Shown: positions 7,753-17,579, counted from the stretch's first letter. The stretch is DNA of 59,799 nt from a bacterium (GCA_030427705.1 JAUIBR010000042.1:1-59799); one strand, 5' to 3'. Numbers and translations: made by a program. The notes: generated by a model from the letters alone, not told the origin.

Positions 7753-10328
7753 TACTTCGAGACAACCCCAATATTGGGCAATCGCTCCAACCTTCGTCGA
7801 AGCAAACTCGCATTCTCAAACAACCGATCGAGCGCCGGCTTCGCGTGATTTGGCGGCATTTCGTCCAGGTCCATTCCGTCCAGCACGTCCTCGATTTTGG
7901 CGGCCAACTCCGCCTCGATCGACGCGATTTCTTTGTCCTGCAAGACGCGGGTTTCGGGGTTCAAGGAGCGAGCGAAGCCACCAATCTCGGAGCGCAGTTC
8001 GTCGATGAGCTCGCGTAGGCGGCCCTCCATCCGGGCGACTTGCTCGCCGGGGTTGGTATTGGACGAGAATCGGAACTCGTCTTGAGCGAGCGACTCCCAG
8101 ATAGCTTGGACCTGGTTGAAGGTCTGCGACCAGACCTCCTGATTGTGGTCAGCATAGGCTGTGCGGCCGACCTCTTCGATGCTTCCCAAGCGGTCCCGCC
8201 ATTCGGCGGTGCTCAAGCCCAACTGTCGTCCGCCGTCGCCACGGAATACGATGCGTTTGATGGCATCGAGCAAAACCTCGAACCGTGACCATGCGGGCGT
8301 AAGCGCCGTTTCACGGTTTCGGAATTCGTCGACGATGTCTTCCAGACGGATGACCAAGGCTTGCAATTTGTCAGGGTCGGTACGAGCCGTCTCGCGGATG
8401 CCAGCGACCAAGAGGTCAGTGTCCTGCCGGAATCGGCGGGCTTCGTAGCCCCAGAGCGCGCGCTGAACTTCCTCAACGTCTTGAAGCAGTTTTTCAATGC
8501 TCGCCCAATCGCGTTCCTCTGCGGGCGGTGGCGCCTCGATCTGCGCCCAGAAGCGCTGACCGGCAACCTCACCATCTGCAACAATCGTCATGGTTTCGTC
8601 GACTTTTAGATTCAGGTCGACGGGTGTCCCCAGCTCGGTGTCTTCGGGGATGGCCAGGTGGATTGTTCGAATGGGGAAACGGTTTTGGAACAGGCGCAAG
8701 ATCACCGCTCCGGACGAATCGGCGGTACGGAACCGGAATGTGTCCGAACACGGCAGACCACTTCCGCGAGGCACCAGCAGCTGTCGGTCAGCCCGACCGT
8801 CTGCGGTGACCTGTAGATAGATGTCTTTCGCCAGCACAGAAGGGTTCGATAGTGCACTGCCGGTAGGCCGGTATTCGTCATCACGACCACGTCGGACGGG
8901 GAGGGTGACCGAAAAGAGCGGGTCGCCTTCTTCGTCGCATAGCTCCAAGTCGAACGCGTGGTCGCCGCGCGTCGAAACCTCGATGCCATCAAGCTCAAAC
9001 CGCATCGAATCATCGCCGGCTTGCGGCCGACTTAGGGACGCAATCTCGCCTGTGTCGTCCAAAAGCACGATGGACTCAACGTCCTCAACGCCCGTGTATT
9101 TACCAAGAATCGTCAGGCTGTCGTCGTTTGTGTAGAGCGATGTCGTTACGGTCAGCGACGCGTCTTCCTCGCTCCACGTCAGTCCACCACGGTTGGCGGC
9201 CTGAATCGCAGCGCCCAATGCGACCGCCGTATCTGGCGCGTCGCCGATGGGTTCGCCGGCTCCAGTCTGACCGGAACATAGTTGGTCCTGCACCGCATTT
9301 CGCACCAACGGCACGCGTGTCGAACCGCCGACCAGCAGCACATAGTCGATGTCCGCCATCGTGATGTCAGCGGCTTCGTTCGCGTGCGAGATAGCGGCTT
9401 TGCAGCATTCGATGGTCTGGTCGACAAGGTCTTGGATCAAGCCTTCAAATGTCTCGCGCGATAGGTCCATCTCGAGTGTGACCAGGTTGCCGTCCTGGTC
9501 CTCGAACATGTCTCGGCGAGCGACGTAGTGCACGTCTGCGGAGCTCAGCGCTTCTTTGGTTTCGCGCGCGAGGTTGGTCAGAAGGTAGAATCGGACCGCA
9601 TCATCGCTGTCGTTGAGGTCCAAATCCAGCGCGTAGCCTTGCTCAACGAGGTGTTGGCGGAAGTGTTCAGCCAATCGGCGGTCGAAGTCATCGCCGCCCA
9701 GGAAGTTGTCACCGTCGATGCCCAGTACCTGGTATTCGCCAGTCACACTGCGGATGATCGACACGTCGAACGTTCCACCGCCGAGGTCATAAACAAGGAA
9801 CGTCCCATCGCCGATACTGCGATTCCACGCATGGTACATGGCCGCGGCGGTTGGTTCCTGAACCAGGCTCAGCACATTCAATCCCGCCATCTCGCCAGCA
9901 CGTTTGGTCGCCTCGATTTGTGGCGCGTCGAAGTAGGCTGGAACGGTGATAACGGCATCCGTCATTTCGAGCTCGTCGATGCCCAGTTCTGCCTTCAATG
10001 CAGGCTCCGCGGCAGCCTGTAGCGCGGATAGAATCTGGCCGGAGACCTCGTCAGGCTTGAGTTCATTGGGGCCGATCTCGACGGCCCGTTGGGTACCCAT
10101 GCGACGTTTGATCGACATGACTGGCTTGGGGTCCAATGCACGTCGGTTCCACGCTTCCCAGCCAGATACGAAGTGGCCTTCCTCAGGGTGCCAACCGACT
10201 ACAGACGGGAACGTCTTGCGCTTGAAGCTATCCTCGAACAGCACCAGCTTGTGCCCGCCAGGCGACATCACGGCCAGCGCGGAGTTCGTGGTCCCAAGGT
10301 CAATTCCAACTGCGCGTTTTAGTATCAT
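7752..10328 (-). CDS. Large Hsp70-family ATPase
   Basis: An 858-residue Hsp70/DnaK-family protein. The start is taken at the ATG giving MILKRAVGIDLGTTNSA, because upstream codons overlap the preceding gene. The actin-like ATPase core has phosphate-1 GIDLGTTNSA, phosphate-2 VYDLGGGTFDVS (near residue 180) and adenosine motif VLLVGGSTRVPLVR (near 330). A beta-rich substrate-domain-like region follows, but from about residue 600 the protein carries ~250 extra residues of charged helix absent from DnaK (~640 aa). It is therefore a divergent Hsp70, not the housekeeping DnaK. It is the last gene of a tightly coupled operon, 2 nt after a J-domain-like gene. Confidence 0.85.
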   Translation of the reverse strand: MILKRAVGIDLGTTNSALAVMSPGGHKLVLFEDSFKRKTFPSVVGWHPEEGHFVSGWEAWNRRALDPKPVMSIKRRMGTQRAVEIGPNELKPDEVSGQILSALQAAAEPALKAELGIDELEMTDAVITVPAYFDAPQIEATKRAGEMAGLNVLSLVQEPTAAAMYHAWNRSIGDGTFLVYDLGGGTFDVSIIRSVTGEYQVLGIDGDNFLGGDDFDRRLAEHFRQHLVEQGYALDLDLNDSDDAVRFYLLTNLARETKEALSSADVHYVARRDMFEDQDGNLVTLEMDLSRETFEGLIQDLVDQTIECCKAAISHANEAADITMADIDYVLLVGGSTRVPLVRNAVQDQLCSGQTGAGEPIGDAPDTAVALGAAIQAANRGGLTWSEEDASLTVTTSLYTNDDSLTILGKYTGVEDVESIVLLDDTGEIASLSRPQAGDDSMRFELDGIEVSTRGDHAFDLELCDEEGDPLFSVTLPVRRGRDDEYRPTGSALSNPSVLAKDIYLQVTADGRADRQLLVPRGSGLPCSDTFRFRTADSSGAVILRLFQNRFPIRTIHLAIPEDTELGTPVDLNLKVDETMTIVADGEVAGQRFWAQIEAPPPAEERDWASIEKLLQDVEEVQRALWGYEARRFRQDTDLLVAGIRETARTDPDKLQALVIRLEDIVDEFRNRETALTPAWSRFEVLLDAIKRIVFRGDGGRQLGLSTAEWRDRLGSIEEVGRTAYADHNQEVWSQTFNQVQAIWESLAQDEFRFSSNTNPGEQVARMEGRLRELIDELRSEIGGFARSLNPETRVLQDKEIASIEAELAAKIEDVLDGMDLDEMPPNHAKPALDRLFENASLLRRRLERLPNIGVVSK

Positions 10329-10330
10329 CG

Positions 10331-10699
10331 TCAATCCGTTTGGTCCCAACCATCCCAACGCGGGGCAGGGGACAGGAAGTTATCACCTTGATGGCCGCCG
10401 TCTAGGCAGTCCCGAACCGTGGGTACAGGGGCATCGAATTTCGCACGAACCGGGACCGTTGGTACTGCTTCACGCAACGCATCGACCGATGTGGCCTCCG
10501 CTGCGGGTGGGCGAGGATGCGCCAGAAATGCCCAGCGCAATCGGTCGCGCTCGCGTAGCGTCAGCATCCGCCAGAACGATTGAATGCGTTCGCGTTCTTC
10601 ATCTGATGCGGCGCGCTCGGCCATGCGTTTCATGACCTCGGTCAGCTCTTTCACCGACATGCGCGGGTCGACGCCAAGTTCGTCAAATGGGTTGCTCAT
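10331..10699 (-). CDS. Degenerate J-domain-like small protein
   Basis: A 122-residue protein. Residues 1-60 resemble a J domain: NPFDELGVDPRMSVKELTEV matches the usual 'PY..LGV....S..EI' opening, and the helix IQSFWRMLTLRERDRLRWAF resembles J helix III. The loop with the essential His-Pro-Asp is absent, and only about 55 residues are present. The rest is Pro-rich without known motifs. The gene overlaps the upstream gene by 4 nt (ATGA) and ends 2 nt before the Hsp70 start, which supports a role with that Hsp70. Without HPD it should not stimulate ATPase in the classical way. The assignment rests on pattern reading and context. Confidence 0.5.
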   Translation of the reverse strand: MSNPFDELGVDPRMSVKELTEVMKRMAERAASDEERERIQSFWRMLTLRERDRLRWAFLAHPRPPAAEATSVDALREAVPTVPVRAKFDAPVPTVRDCLDGGHQGDNFLSPAPRWDGWDQTD

Positions 10700-11976
10700 T
10701 CCATCCCCAGACGTTCTTTTTGTTTCTGTAGCCGCTCTTTGTATTCAGGCAGCGACTTGTTGTGCGCGAAGATCTCTTCGCATCCCGCAATCGCCGATTC
10801 AATCTCGCCCACAAGGCGCCCGTACAAAGCCTTTCGACCGGGCACTGCCTTTGTGATCGACGGCAGTGTCTCTAGCTGAACCAGCGGGACATCCGCATCG
10901 TGCAGACGTACATAGGACAGGAGCATCAGGCAGTTGCGATGGCCGGGACAGACCTCCAAACCTCGTTTGAACTTTGCGGAACGCGGTCCGGGCTCGGAAA
11001 TCAACTCACCCTCAAAGACCATGAAGTCGGCGCATTTGGAGTTATGCCCAAAGGCTTTTCCGGATAGCACGCGCTCGGCCAACATCTCGTTCAGAGGCGC
11101 GATGGCCGCCAAGATTCGCTTGAATCCGTCGGATTCGTCGTTGCCGACGTGGCGAATCTTCCAAAGGACCTCGACGGTCTCGGTGACCACATGAACCAAG
11201 AGCGCCTCAGATGGCGTCAAGGCTGCGGTCAGGGTGGATAGACGCTCGAATGGCGCGGCAATGGTGTCGTTGTCAGCCGTCCAATCCATCGCATCGAGTT
11301 CATCATCGAAACGCTTCTGAGCAATGCGGCTGATCTCGCTTTTCCCGCTGACGGCAGACGCCTTCCACGCGGTCATGGCGCCAAAAGAATCTGTGGTCCC
11401 TACCTGGAGTTTCGCTACAAAATCCAAGCAGCTCGCGGCGAACTTCAGTTGTCCTCGGTCGATGGTCTGCGTGGCGTAGGCGTCCTTGGCTTTGGCGATG
11501 AGGTCTTCGGTTTCGTCCCGGAATATCCCGGTGAAAACGTCCTTCGGCTCCCAGCCTTCGGCCTGTGGGTCTACGTCGGCGACGAAGTTCAGCGGGTAGT
11601 CGGTAGCGAAGAGGCGCTGGAACGCCTCGACATGCCAGATATACAGACGCAGTGCGCTTTTGTAGTCGCCGTCGCTCGCAAAGCGGCCGGCAATTTCACG
11701 TAGGACGAGTGCGTTGTGATGGTCCGAGAGAGGGCTGAATCCCGCTTCTACAGCGGAGTTCCACGTTTCTGGCCAAGCTGTCAGGGAATCCAGAGACCGT
11801 TCGAGGTGCGGCCATGCCGGGTCTGTCGCCAGCGAACGAACCCAATCACGAAGCCGGGCAACCTGGTCTTCATCAAGATGATACCGCCCATGGCTCAGGG
11901 CCCGGTACAGCGACGGAATCGTATCGTCGCCGCGCAGCGCGCTGAGCAGCGCTTCGTGCTTTTGGGTCCACTTCAT
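10696..11976 (-). CDS. Helical protein of unknown function in the Hsp70 operon
   Basis: A 426-residue protein with no signal peptide or membrane span, predicted mostly helical and possibly TPR-like (SALRLYIWHVEAFQRLF; QLKFAASCLDFVAKLQ). A Cys/His-containing stretch (HNSKCADFMVFEGEL; CPGHRNCLMLLSYVRL) lies in the C-terminal third. ATG 11976 overlaps the holA stop by one base (TGATG), and the 3' end overlaps the next start by 4 nt, so it is translationally coupled on both sides. Its position before a J-like protein and Hsp70 suggests a client-binding or scaffold role, which is inference only. Confidence 0.65.
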   Translation of the reverse strand: MKWTQKHEALLSALRGDDTIPSLYRALSHGRYHLDEDQVARLRDWVRSLATDPAWPHLERSLDSLTAWPETWNSAVEAGFSPLSDHHNALVLREIAGRFASDGDYKSALRLYIWHVEAFQRLFATDYPLNFVADVDPQAEGWEPKDVFTGIFRDETEDLIAKAKDAYATQTIDRGQLKFAASCLDFVAKLQVGTTDSFGAMTAWKASAVSGKSEISRIAQKRFDDELDAMDWTADNDTIAAPFERLSTLTAALTPSEALLVHVVTETVEVLWKIRHVGNDESDGFKRILAAIAPLNEMLAERVLSGKAFGHNSKCADFMVFEGELISEPGPRSAKFKRGLEVCPGHRNCLMLLSYVRLHDADVPLVQLETLPSITKAVPGRKALYGRLVGEIESAIAGCEEIFAHNKSLPEYKERLQKQKERLGME

Positions 11977-13016
11977 CAAACCGCGGCCGTTTCCTCACCT
12001 CGAAAACAGATGTCCCATACCAACGTTTCAACGATGGTCTTTTCATCCAGTCGGCTTGATTTGAGTGCGAAATCGGTCTCGACGCAGCCCTTGCGGATGG
12101 CTTGAACCTCGGTCCGCGAGAACCGGTTCGCATCGCGCTGGTAGTTCTGAACAAAGAACGGCACGACGCCGGCGGCCTTGGCCTTGTCATTCTTGCTCAT
12201 ACGGGCGACGTCAGGGTCTTGAAGCTTGGCCAGGATTCGGAAGTGGCGTGCGATCATGCTGACGATCTTGATGCCAGATTCGCCGGCATGCAGCATCGAC
12301 TCAAGCATGCCGAGCGCGGTTTCCAGCTCGCGCCCGCCCAGCGCGTCCGTTAGCGCAAAGACGTTGTGAACACGGTTGTTCGCGACAACCTCGCGCACGA
12401 TCTTTCCGTCTATCGTGCGGTCTTCTGCCACACCCAGATACAGGTCGAGCTTGTCCAACGCGGACACATGCCCGGCGAGGTCGGTGCCGATTGCCTCGAC
12501 CAAATAGGCGGTCGCTTCAGGCTTGATGTTCAGATTCCGGCGCTGTGCCTGCATCCGCACGAAGTCATCCACTTCGTTTTCGTAGAACGCCTTGAACTCG
12601 TATTCGTCGGCGCACTTGCGCATCTTCTTTACGATGGAAGAGCGACCATCGAGCTTCTTTGACGACGTGTTTGCGTGCAGCACCAGCACGGTCGTTGGCG
12701 ATGGATTCCCGAAGTAATCGGCGAGCGCCTCGAACTCTGCAGACGGCATGTCCTGGACATCGCGCACGATGACCAAACGCCGATCCACCATGAATGGCAG
12801 CTGTTCGACGGCTGCGACCAGCTTCTCGCCTAATGCGTCCTTGCCGTTGAACTTCTCGTGATTGAAGTCGTTGAGACCCTCAGGCGCGGCGGCCGCTGTG
12901 ATCGCTTCGAGCGCGCTGTCCAACATGAACACATCGGGTCCATGCAGATAGTAGACGGGAGCAAGCTTGCCACTTTTTAGATCGCGAAAGAGCGCGCGGC
13001 GGTCATTTTTTGCCAT
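11976..13016 (-). CDS. holA: DNA polymerase III delta subunit
   Basis: A 346-residue protein, close to the usual ~340. The clamp loader delta subunit opens the sliding clamp. The N-terminal AAA-like fold is marked by APVYYLHGPDVFMLDSALEA, QLPFMVDRRLVIVRD and TTVLVLHANTSSKKLDGRS; the C-terminal collar domain includes VFALTDALGGRELETALGML. As usual for delta, no Walker A motif is present. ATG 13016 (MAKNDRR) is preferred over an upstream ATG. It overlaps the LptE-like gene by 14 nt. The lptE-holA order is also found in enterobacteria, which supports both calls. Confidence 0.85.
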   Translation of the reverse strand: MAKNDRRALFRDLKSGKLAPVYYLHGPDVFMLDSALEAITAAAAPEGLNDFNHEKFNGKDALGEKLVAAVEQLPFMVDRRLVIVRDVQDMPSAEFEALADYFGNPSPTTVLVLHANTSSKKLDGRSSIVKKMRKCADEYEFKAFYENEVDDFVRMQAQRRNLNIKPEATAYLVEAIGTDLAGHVSALDKLDLYLGVAEDRTIDGKIVREVVANNRVHNVFALTDALGGRELETALGMLESMLHAGESGIKIVSMIARHFRILAKLQDPDVARMSKNDKAKAAGVVPFFVQNYQRDANRFSRTEVQAIRKGCVETDFALKSSRLDEKTIVETLVWDICFRGEETAAV

Positions 13017-13512
13017 CTCGAACCTCGGCGGCAAGCGGCGCTGCGATGGCCTGTACGGCCTGCAGAGATGCTTGCTCCCTCACAAGTACAACGGAAGGGG
13101 AATCGATCGTCGCCGGAAGTGTAGCCTGAGAACGTCCGACACGCGACACGGATGCGTCCTGGTAGCTGCAATCTAATTGCGCCAGTGATGTCATCGCCGA
13201 TTGCACGCCTGCTTCCTCGCGCAGGTCCAACACACATCGGATCGCTGACTTGCCGCTTGCCCACTCGGCGTTCACACCGCGTTTGCCCAGGGCTTCGACC
13301 AACTCACGCGTCAACAACGCGGCGTCGACGCCGGTATGTGGATCGACGTCGATCGTCGTTACCGCGACCGTTTGTGCCGGCGCATCCCGATCTGCCCATC
13401 CGTAGGATGCGCATCCAGACAACAGCAAAACCAATTGTAGGCAAAACAGCCTCAACCTTCCTCCAATAGCGCGAAGCGCGCTCACTATATCCGCGTGTAT
13501 CCGATTTGACAT
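13003..13512 (-). CDS. LptE-like outer-membrane lipoprotein
   Basis: A 169-residue lipoprotein with a hydrophobic signal, lipobox LSGC and Cys34 followed by ASYGW. LptE, the partner of the LptD LPS translocon, typically has a C-G-Y/F-x-hydrophobic start, a length of 160-190 and a position immediately upstream of holA; all hold here. The central sequence is too divergent to assign on motifs alone. It is the first gene of the five-gene operon leading to Hsp70. Confidence 0.6.
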   Translation of the reverse strand: MSNRIHADIVSALRAIGGRLRLFCLQLVLLLSGCASYGWADRDAPAQTVAVTTIDVDPHTGVDAALLTRELVEALGKRGVNAEWASGKSAIRCVLDLREEAGVQSAMTSLAQLDCSYQDASVSRVGRSQATLPATIDSPSVVLVREQASLQAVQAIAAPLAAEVRDGKK

Positions 13513-13536
13513 CCCGCAATGGCGGTGCTAAATACT
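13506..13536 (+). promoter_or_regulatory. Candidate rpsT promoter
   Basis: A perfect TTGACA -35 box (13506-13511) is followed after 17-19 bases by TAAATACT (13529-13536) as a -10 region. It sits across the start codon of the divergent LptE-like gene. The leader to the rpsT start is about 80 bases, long enough for the translational autoregulation known for S20 in other bacteria; no specific structure was confirmed. Confidence 0.5.
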
Positions 13537-13620
13537 CGCGCCCGTTTCGCAGAAAATCTGTGAACACTTTGAGAATTAAATGAAGCGCTACGGCGCGTAT
13601 TGAATGGATAGGGAAAAGCT

Positions 13621-13884
13621 GTGGCTAACTCCAAATCAGCACTTAAGCGAATTCGACAGAACGAAACCCGACGTGAGCGCAATCGCCTCATCCGCACCAA
13701 GACCCGCACGGCTTGCAAGAAGTTTGACGCTCTTGCCGAAGCTGGCGACAAGAAGGGCGCTGAGGAAGCACTCGCAAACGCAGTTGTTCTGCTGGACCGC
13801 GCTGCTTCGAAGGGAATCATCCCTCACAAGCGCGCAGACCGTAAGAAGTCGCGCCTCGCACTTGCGTTCAACAAAATCGGTTAA
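13621..13884 (+). CDS. rpsT: 30S ribosomal protein S20
   Basis: An 87-residue, strongly basic protein with the S20 hallmark opening MANSKSALKRIRQNETRRER and the C-terminal GIIPHKRADRKKSRLALAFN. S20 binds 16S rRNA early in small-subunit assembly. Translation starts at GTG 13621, which directly precedes the conserved ANSKSA, with AGGG upstream. It is transcribed divergently from the LptE-like/holA operon and ends 9 nt before a convergent lipoprotein gene. No terminator hairpin is obvious between them. Confidence 0.97.
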   Translation: MANSKSALKRIRQNETRRERNRLIRTKTRTACKKFDALAEAGDKKGAEEALANAVVLLDRAASKGIIPHKRADRKKSRLALAFNKIG

Positions 13885-13893
13885 TTTAGCCGT

Positions 13894-14436
13894 TTAGTTC
13901 ACGTAGAATTCTTCGTATGGCGGTCCTCGCCGCACGAAGATTTCAAACGTTCCGGTCACTGATCCAGCGATCACGGAATCATCCCGTCCGCTCATGATCG
14001 ACGCACCGACCAATTCACCTGAAATCGTTCCATCTTGTTCGGGGTTAAACTCGTCGAACTGGATCTGTCCAGTGAAGTACATGCTTTCCACCAAATCGGG
14101 ACAAGACGCACCTGGCTCAAATTCACCCAATGCTTGGGCTTCGAGTGTGCTGCCCGGTTGGGTAAAGTCCAGTGTGGACCCCGCCGAAGCGTTGAAAACT
14201 TCGAAGTAGATGGAGTCGACACCTTGGAAGTTACCGCCTTGCGATTGCATGAACAGACCGACAGAGCCTTGCCGTTCTCGCGCGGTGAGAAAATCGGGTT
14301 CAAACGGGAACACCTCACCAAGACAATCCGCATGCTTTTGCACGTCAGATACATCAAACTCACCCGACGAGTCTTCTGCACATGCACTTGCCGTGACGGC
14401 CAATGCAATTAGCGTTATGTATGCGCTCGCTTTCAT
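13894..14436 (-). CDS. Lipoprotein of unknown function
   Basis: A 180-residue lipoprotein: signal peptide MKASAYITLIALAVTASAC with lipidated Cys19, then an acidic, beta-rich mature part (YFEVFNASAGSTLDFTQPGS; ISGELVGASIMSGRDDSVIA). Only two further Cys pairs or so are present. The alternating polar/hydrophobic strands suggest a beta-sandwich exported domain. It is divergent from ftsH (52 nt between starts) and convergent with rpsT. No family recognised. Confidence 0.75.
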   Translation of the reverse strand: MKASAYITLIALAVTASACAEDSSGEFDVSDVQKHADCLGEVFPFEPDFLTARERQGSVGLFMQSQGGNFQGVDSIYFEVFNASAGSTLDFTQPGSTLEAQALGEFEPGASCPDLVESMYFTGQIQFDEFNPEQDGTISGELVGASIMSGRDDSVIAGSVTGTFEIFVRRGPPYEEFYVN

Positions 14437-14488
14437 CGGTTGGCATCTTACTGGTGGTTAGCGTCGAACTCCACAGGCGTTCATCGAC

Positions 14489-16408
14489 ATGAGTGAAAAC
14501 GACAAACAGCCCGACGATTCTGGCAATTCCCCGTTCTTTGGCAAGCGGGGCTTGCTGATTTTGGGACTCGTGTTCCTGGCGGTGGTCCTATTGGGTCTGC
14601 TGAACAGCCCACTGGTAACCGGCGAGAAGCCGATCCCATATAGTGAGTTCAAGGCCAAGATCAGCGAAGGCAAAATCAAATCGGTCTCGATTTACGACAC
14701 GCACGCGGTTGGCAAGCCGACCGACGAGGCGCTTGCGACTGACCTGAAACCGACAGCTGACGACGAAATCGAGTTCAAAGCGTGGCGGACCAATATCGTT
14801 CCGCAGGACGATTCGCTGGTCGATTTGCTGGACGAGAAGGGCGTGCAGTATGAGGCGTTCGTGACCTCAGGATGTGGTGGCAGCGACTCGATGCTCTTTT
14901 GGGTACTACCGTTCATTTTGCTGTTCTTTTTCTGGTCATTCATGTTCCGGAGAATGGGCGCAGGTGGGCCCAACGCGGCCATGGACTTCGGCAAGAGCCG
15001 GGCAAAGCTCAACCTCGAAAAAGACAGCAATGTCACGTTTGTGGACGTGGCGGGCTGTGACGAAGCTAAAGAAGAACTCGAAGAAATCGTCCATTTCCTA
15101 AAGGAACCTGACAAGTACACACGATTGGGCGGCAAGGTGCCCAAGGGCGTGCTCCTGGTAGGCCCACCGGGCACCGGTAAGACGTTGCTCGCCCGTGCGG
15201 TTGCAGGGGAAGCGGATGTCGCGTTCTTCAATCTGTCAGGTTCAGACTTTGTAGAGATGTTTGTCGGTGTCGGGGCTGCGCGCGTGCGCGACTTGTTCGA
15301 GCAGGCGAAGAAACATGCGCCATGTATCATCTTCGTCGACGAGCTCGACGCGATCGGAAAGTCGCGTGGACAGGCGATGCAATCCAACGAAGAGCGTGAG
15401 CAAACGTTGAATGCACTGCTGGTCGAGATGGACGGCTTTGACGCCAATGCGAGCGTCATCCTTCTGGCCGCAACTAACCGACCCGAAGTCCTCGACCCTG
15501 CGTTGTTGCGCCCGGGTCGCTTTGACCGGCAAGTGGTCGTTGACCGTCCGGATATCCGGGGGCGGCACGCCATCCTGAAGATTCATGCGCGTTCGGTGGT
15601 GTTGAGTGATTCAGTTGACCTGGAAGCGCTCGCACAGCAGACACCTGGTTTTGTGGGCGCAGACCTGGCGAACGTGGTGAACGAAGCTGCGTTGCTGGCC
15701 GCCCGCGCGGGCAAAGACGCAGTCGAACACTCTGATTTCGGCGAAGCAATTGAGCGCGTTATTGCGGGCCTTGAGCGCAAGAGTCGCCGGCTTAACCCGA
15801 AAGAAAAGAACATCGTGGCATATCACGAAAGTGGACACGCGATTGTGTCTGGCGCGTTGGAAGGGACCGACGACGTGCAAAAGGTGTCCATCGTTTCCCG
15901 CGGCGCAGCTGCTCTAGGTTATACGCTCAATATCCCCCAGGAAGACCGCTTCCTGATGACCAAGGATGAGATGAAAGCCAAGATCTGCGGGCTGCTGGGT
16001 GGGCGTGCCGCAGAGGAAATCATCTTCGGCGACATCTCGACTGGGGCATCCAACGACCTTCAGCGCGTCACAGACATGGCACGTCGGATGACCGCTGACT
16101 ACGGCATGAGCGAGACGTTGGGGAACGTTTCGTACGGCGATGGCGAAAACTACTTAGGTCAGATGGGCGTCTCTAGCCGGCAGTACTCCGAGAAGACCGC
16201 CGTCGCGATCGACCAAGAAATACACACATTGATAGATTCGATGTACGATCGAACCCTGGCAATTCTGAATGAGAATAGGGAATTGCTCGTCGAAATGTCT
16301 GAGTACCTCAAGGAGAACGAGGTGCTCGAGGGTGAAGATCTGAAGTCGTTTATGGACCGAGTCAAGCCGTTCTCGGATCCTAAGAGCTTCGCCCAATCCG
16401 CGGAATAG
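14489..16408 (+). CDS. ftsH: ATP-dependent zinc metalloprotease FtsH
   Basis: A 639-residue membrane-bound AAA+ protease that degrades misfolded membrane proteins and regulatory substrates. TM1 is at about 21-40, a periplasmic domain follows, and TM2 is at about 132-152. Walker A GPPGTGKT lies near 226, Walker [12 protein letters not shown] follows, and the AAA second region of homology ([15 protein letters not shown]) is intact. The zinc site HESGH is at 446-450, with a downstream acidic ligand likely in the [10 protein letters not shown] region. Length and order match canonical FtsH. The periplasmic side carries an unusual SGCGGSDS just before TM2. A CvpA-like gene follows 38 nt downstream. 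Confidence 0.97.
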   Translation: MSENDKQPDDSGNSPFFGKRGLLILGLVFLAVVLLGLLNSPLVTGEKPIPYSEFKAKISEGKIKSVSIYDTHAVGKPTDEALATDLKPTADDEIEFKAWRTNIVPQDDSLVDLLDEKGVQYEAFVTSGCGGSDSMLFWVLPFILLFFFWSFMFRRMGAGGPNAAMDFGKSRAKLNLEKDSNVTFVDVAGCDEAKEELEEIVHFLKEPDKYTRLGGKVPKGVLLVGPPGTGKTLLARAVAGEADVAFFNLSGSDFVEMFVGVGAARVRDLFEQAKKHAPCIIFVDELDAIGKSRGQAMQSNEEREQTLNALLVEMDGFDANASVILLAATNRPEVLDPALLRPGRFDRQVVVDRPDIRGRHAILKIHARSVVLSDSVDLEALAQQTPGFVGADLANVVNEAALLAARAGKDAVEHSDFGEAIERVIAGLERKSRRLNPKEKNIVAYHESGHAIVSGALEGTDDVQKVSIVSRGAAALGYTLNIPQEDRFLMTKDEMKAKICGLLGGRAAEEIIFGDISTGASNDLQRVTDMARRMTADYGMSETLGNVSYGDGENYLGQMGVSSRQYSEKTAVAIDQEIHTLIDSMYDRTLAILNENRELLVEMSEYLKENEVLEGEDLKSFMDRVKPFSDPKSFAQSAE

Positions 16409-16446
16409 CGGGCCAAAGCAGGAAGCGAACGGCAATCGGACTCGAC

Positions 16447-17283
16447 GTGGTCGTAGATGTTGTAATCTCAGCAATCTTCGCAGCACTGGTTTTTCTAGGG
16501 TGGCGCTCGGGCGCACTACGACAGGTGATTCGTGTCGTGGCGCTCATCGCTGTGGTCATTGCGTCGCCGTTTGTAGCCCAGGTGCTTCGTGAAGCCGTGT
16601 TGCTGCAAACTGACCTGGCTGCACCTGTGACCGAAGCAGGCCTACTCTTCGCAGCCGGGACACTCATTTACTTTGGTGTCTCACTGGCGGGTTGGCTTGG
16701 GGTCAAAGTGATGCGGGCCGCCTCGGACACGCTGGGCAATATGGATCGCGCCGGCGGGGCAGGGCTTGGCGCCGTGAAGGGCGGCGCAATCGTCTACCTT
16801 CTGGTGTTCACAGCGTTGTTTTTGGAGGTACCGCTTCAGGTCGTCGACCCGGACGACAAACTACATATGCGTGATGGGCAGGCGACGATGTTCGTCAAAC
16901 AATACAATGTGTTGGCCCCATGGCACCTGCCCGAGGTCGACGCATTCCACGACGTTGTGGTCGTTGCACACCTTGTTGAAGAAAACGACAAACACGAGAT
17001 GATTCGCGACGATGCGGTCGCTTCCGAGGTCTTGCGTGACGAGAAACTCGCCGAGATTTTGGAAGACGAGATGTTGGTGGAGGCCGCAAGAGCGGACCAC
17101 TTCCACGTTACCTTGGCTGACTCGGAAGCGCGGGCATTGATCAATGACCCAGATTTCCAAGCGAAGGTCGCGCTGGTGGATTGGAAGCGATTTCGGGCGT
17201 CTATGGAGTCTGATTCGCCCGAGCCAAAACTAGAAGTCGCAAAAATCTTCCAAGTCCTTGACGACGCAGATCTCAATCTGTAG
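16447..17283 (+). CDS. CvpA-family membrane protein
   Basis: A 278-residue protein starting at GTG 16447. Residues 1-120 hold four probable membrane helices with the CvpA pattern (DVVISAIFAALVFLGWRSGA; GAGLGAVKGGAIVYLLVFTA). CvpA proteins are inner-membrane proteins linked to envelope homeostasis. The C-terminal ~150 residues are soluble, acidic and helical, an extension longer than the enteric protein (~160 aa). It follows ftsH in the same direction and is probably co-transcribed. The family call rests on the N-terminal half. Confidence 0.7.
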   Translation: MVVDVVISAIFAALVFLGWRSGALRQVIRVVALIAVVIASPFVAQVLREAVLLQTDLAAPVTEAGLLFAAGTLIYFGVSLAGWLGVKVMRAASDTLGNMDRAGGAGLGAVKGGAIVYLLVFTALFLEVPLQVVDPDDKLHMRDGQATMFVKQYNVLAPWHLPEVDAFHDVVVVAHLVEENDKHEMIRDDAVASEVLRDEKLAEILEDEMLVEAARADHFHVTLADSEARALINDPDFQAKVALVDWKRFRASMESDSPEPKLEVAKIFQVLDDADLNL

Positions 17284-17348
17284 AAACCCCCGCGTCGCTG
17301 GCCGGCGGCACATTTGATGGATGTTTGGCAAGGAGTAGTACCAATGGG

Positions 17349-17555
17349 GTGTACCAGCTTGTAGGTCGGGTCTGGGAGCAACTTCTCGCAGATGAACGTA
17401 GCGCAGTCGTCTTCAAAGGACGAACGCTAGCCGAAGCGAAACGACAGATGATCAAATATTGGTTTGATCATGAAGGGCGTCGCGGAATTGGGCTGGCTGA
17501 GTTCCGAGAGCGCTGCCAAATCACGGCAGACGGACAAATCGTCTACCGACCTTAG
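17349..17555 (+). CDS. Small hypothetical protein
   Basis: A basic 68-residue protein from GTG 17349 (VYQLVGRVWEQLLADERSAV). An upstream in-frame TTG at 17325 would add eight residues; AGGAG at 17331-17335 fits GTG 17349 at a slightly long spacing. No motif is recognised. It lies 65 nt after the CvpA-like gene and just before tandem terminators, so it closes the ftsH transcription unit. Confidence 0.55.
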   Translation: MYQLVGRVWEQLLADERSAVVFKGRTLAEAKRQMIKYWFDHEGRRGIGLAEFRERCQITADGQIVYRP

Positions 17556-17579
17556 GACCTTCTCTTTTCAACGACGAAT

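Noticed and set aside
14692-15573. Minus-strand open frame antisense to ftsH
   Set aside because: It lies wholly inside the AAA core of ftsH and has a low-complexity Ser/Arg composition typical of shadow frames.
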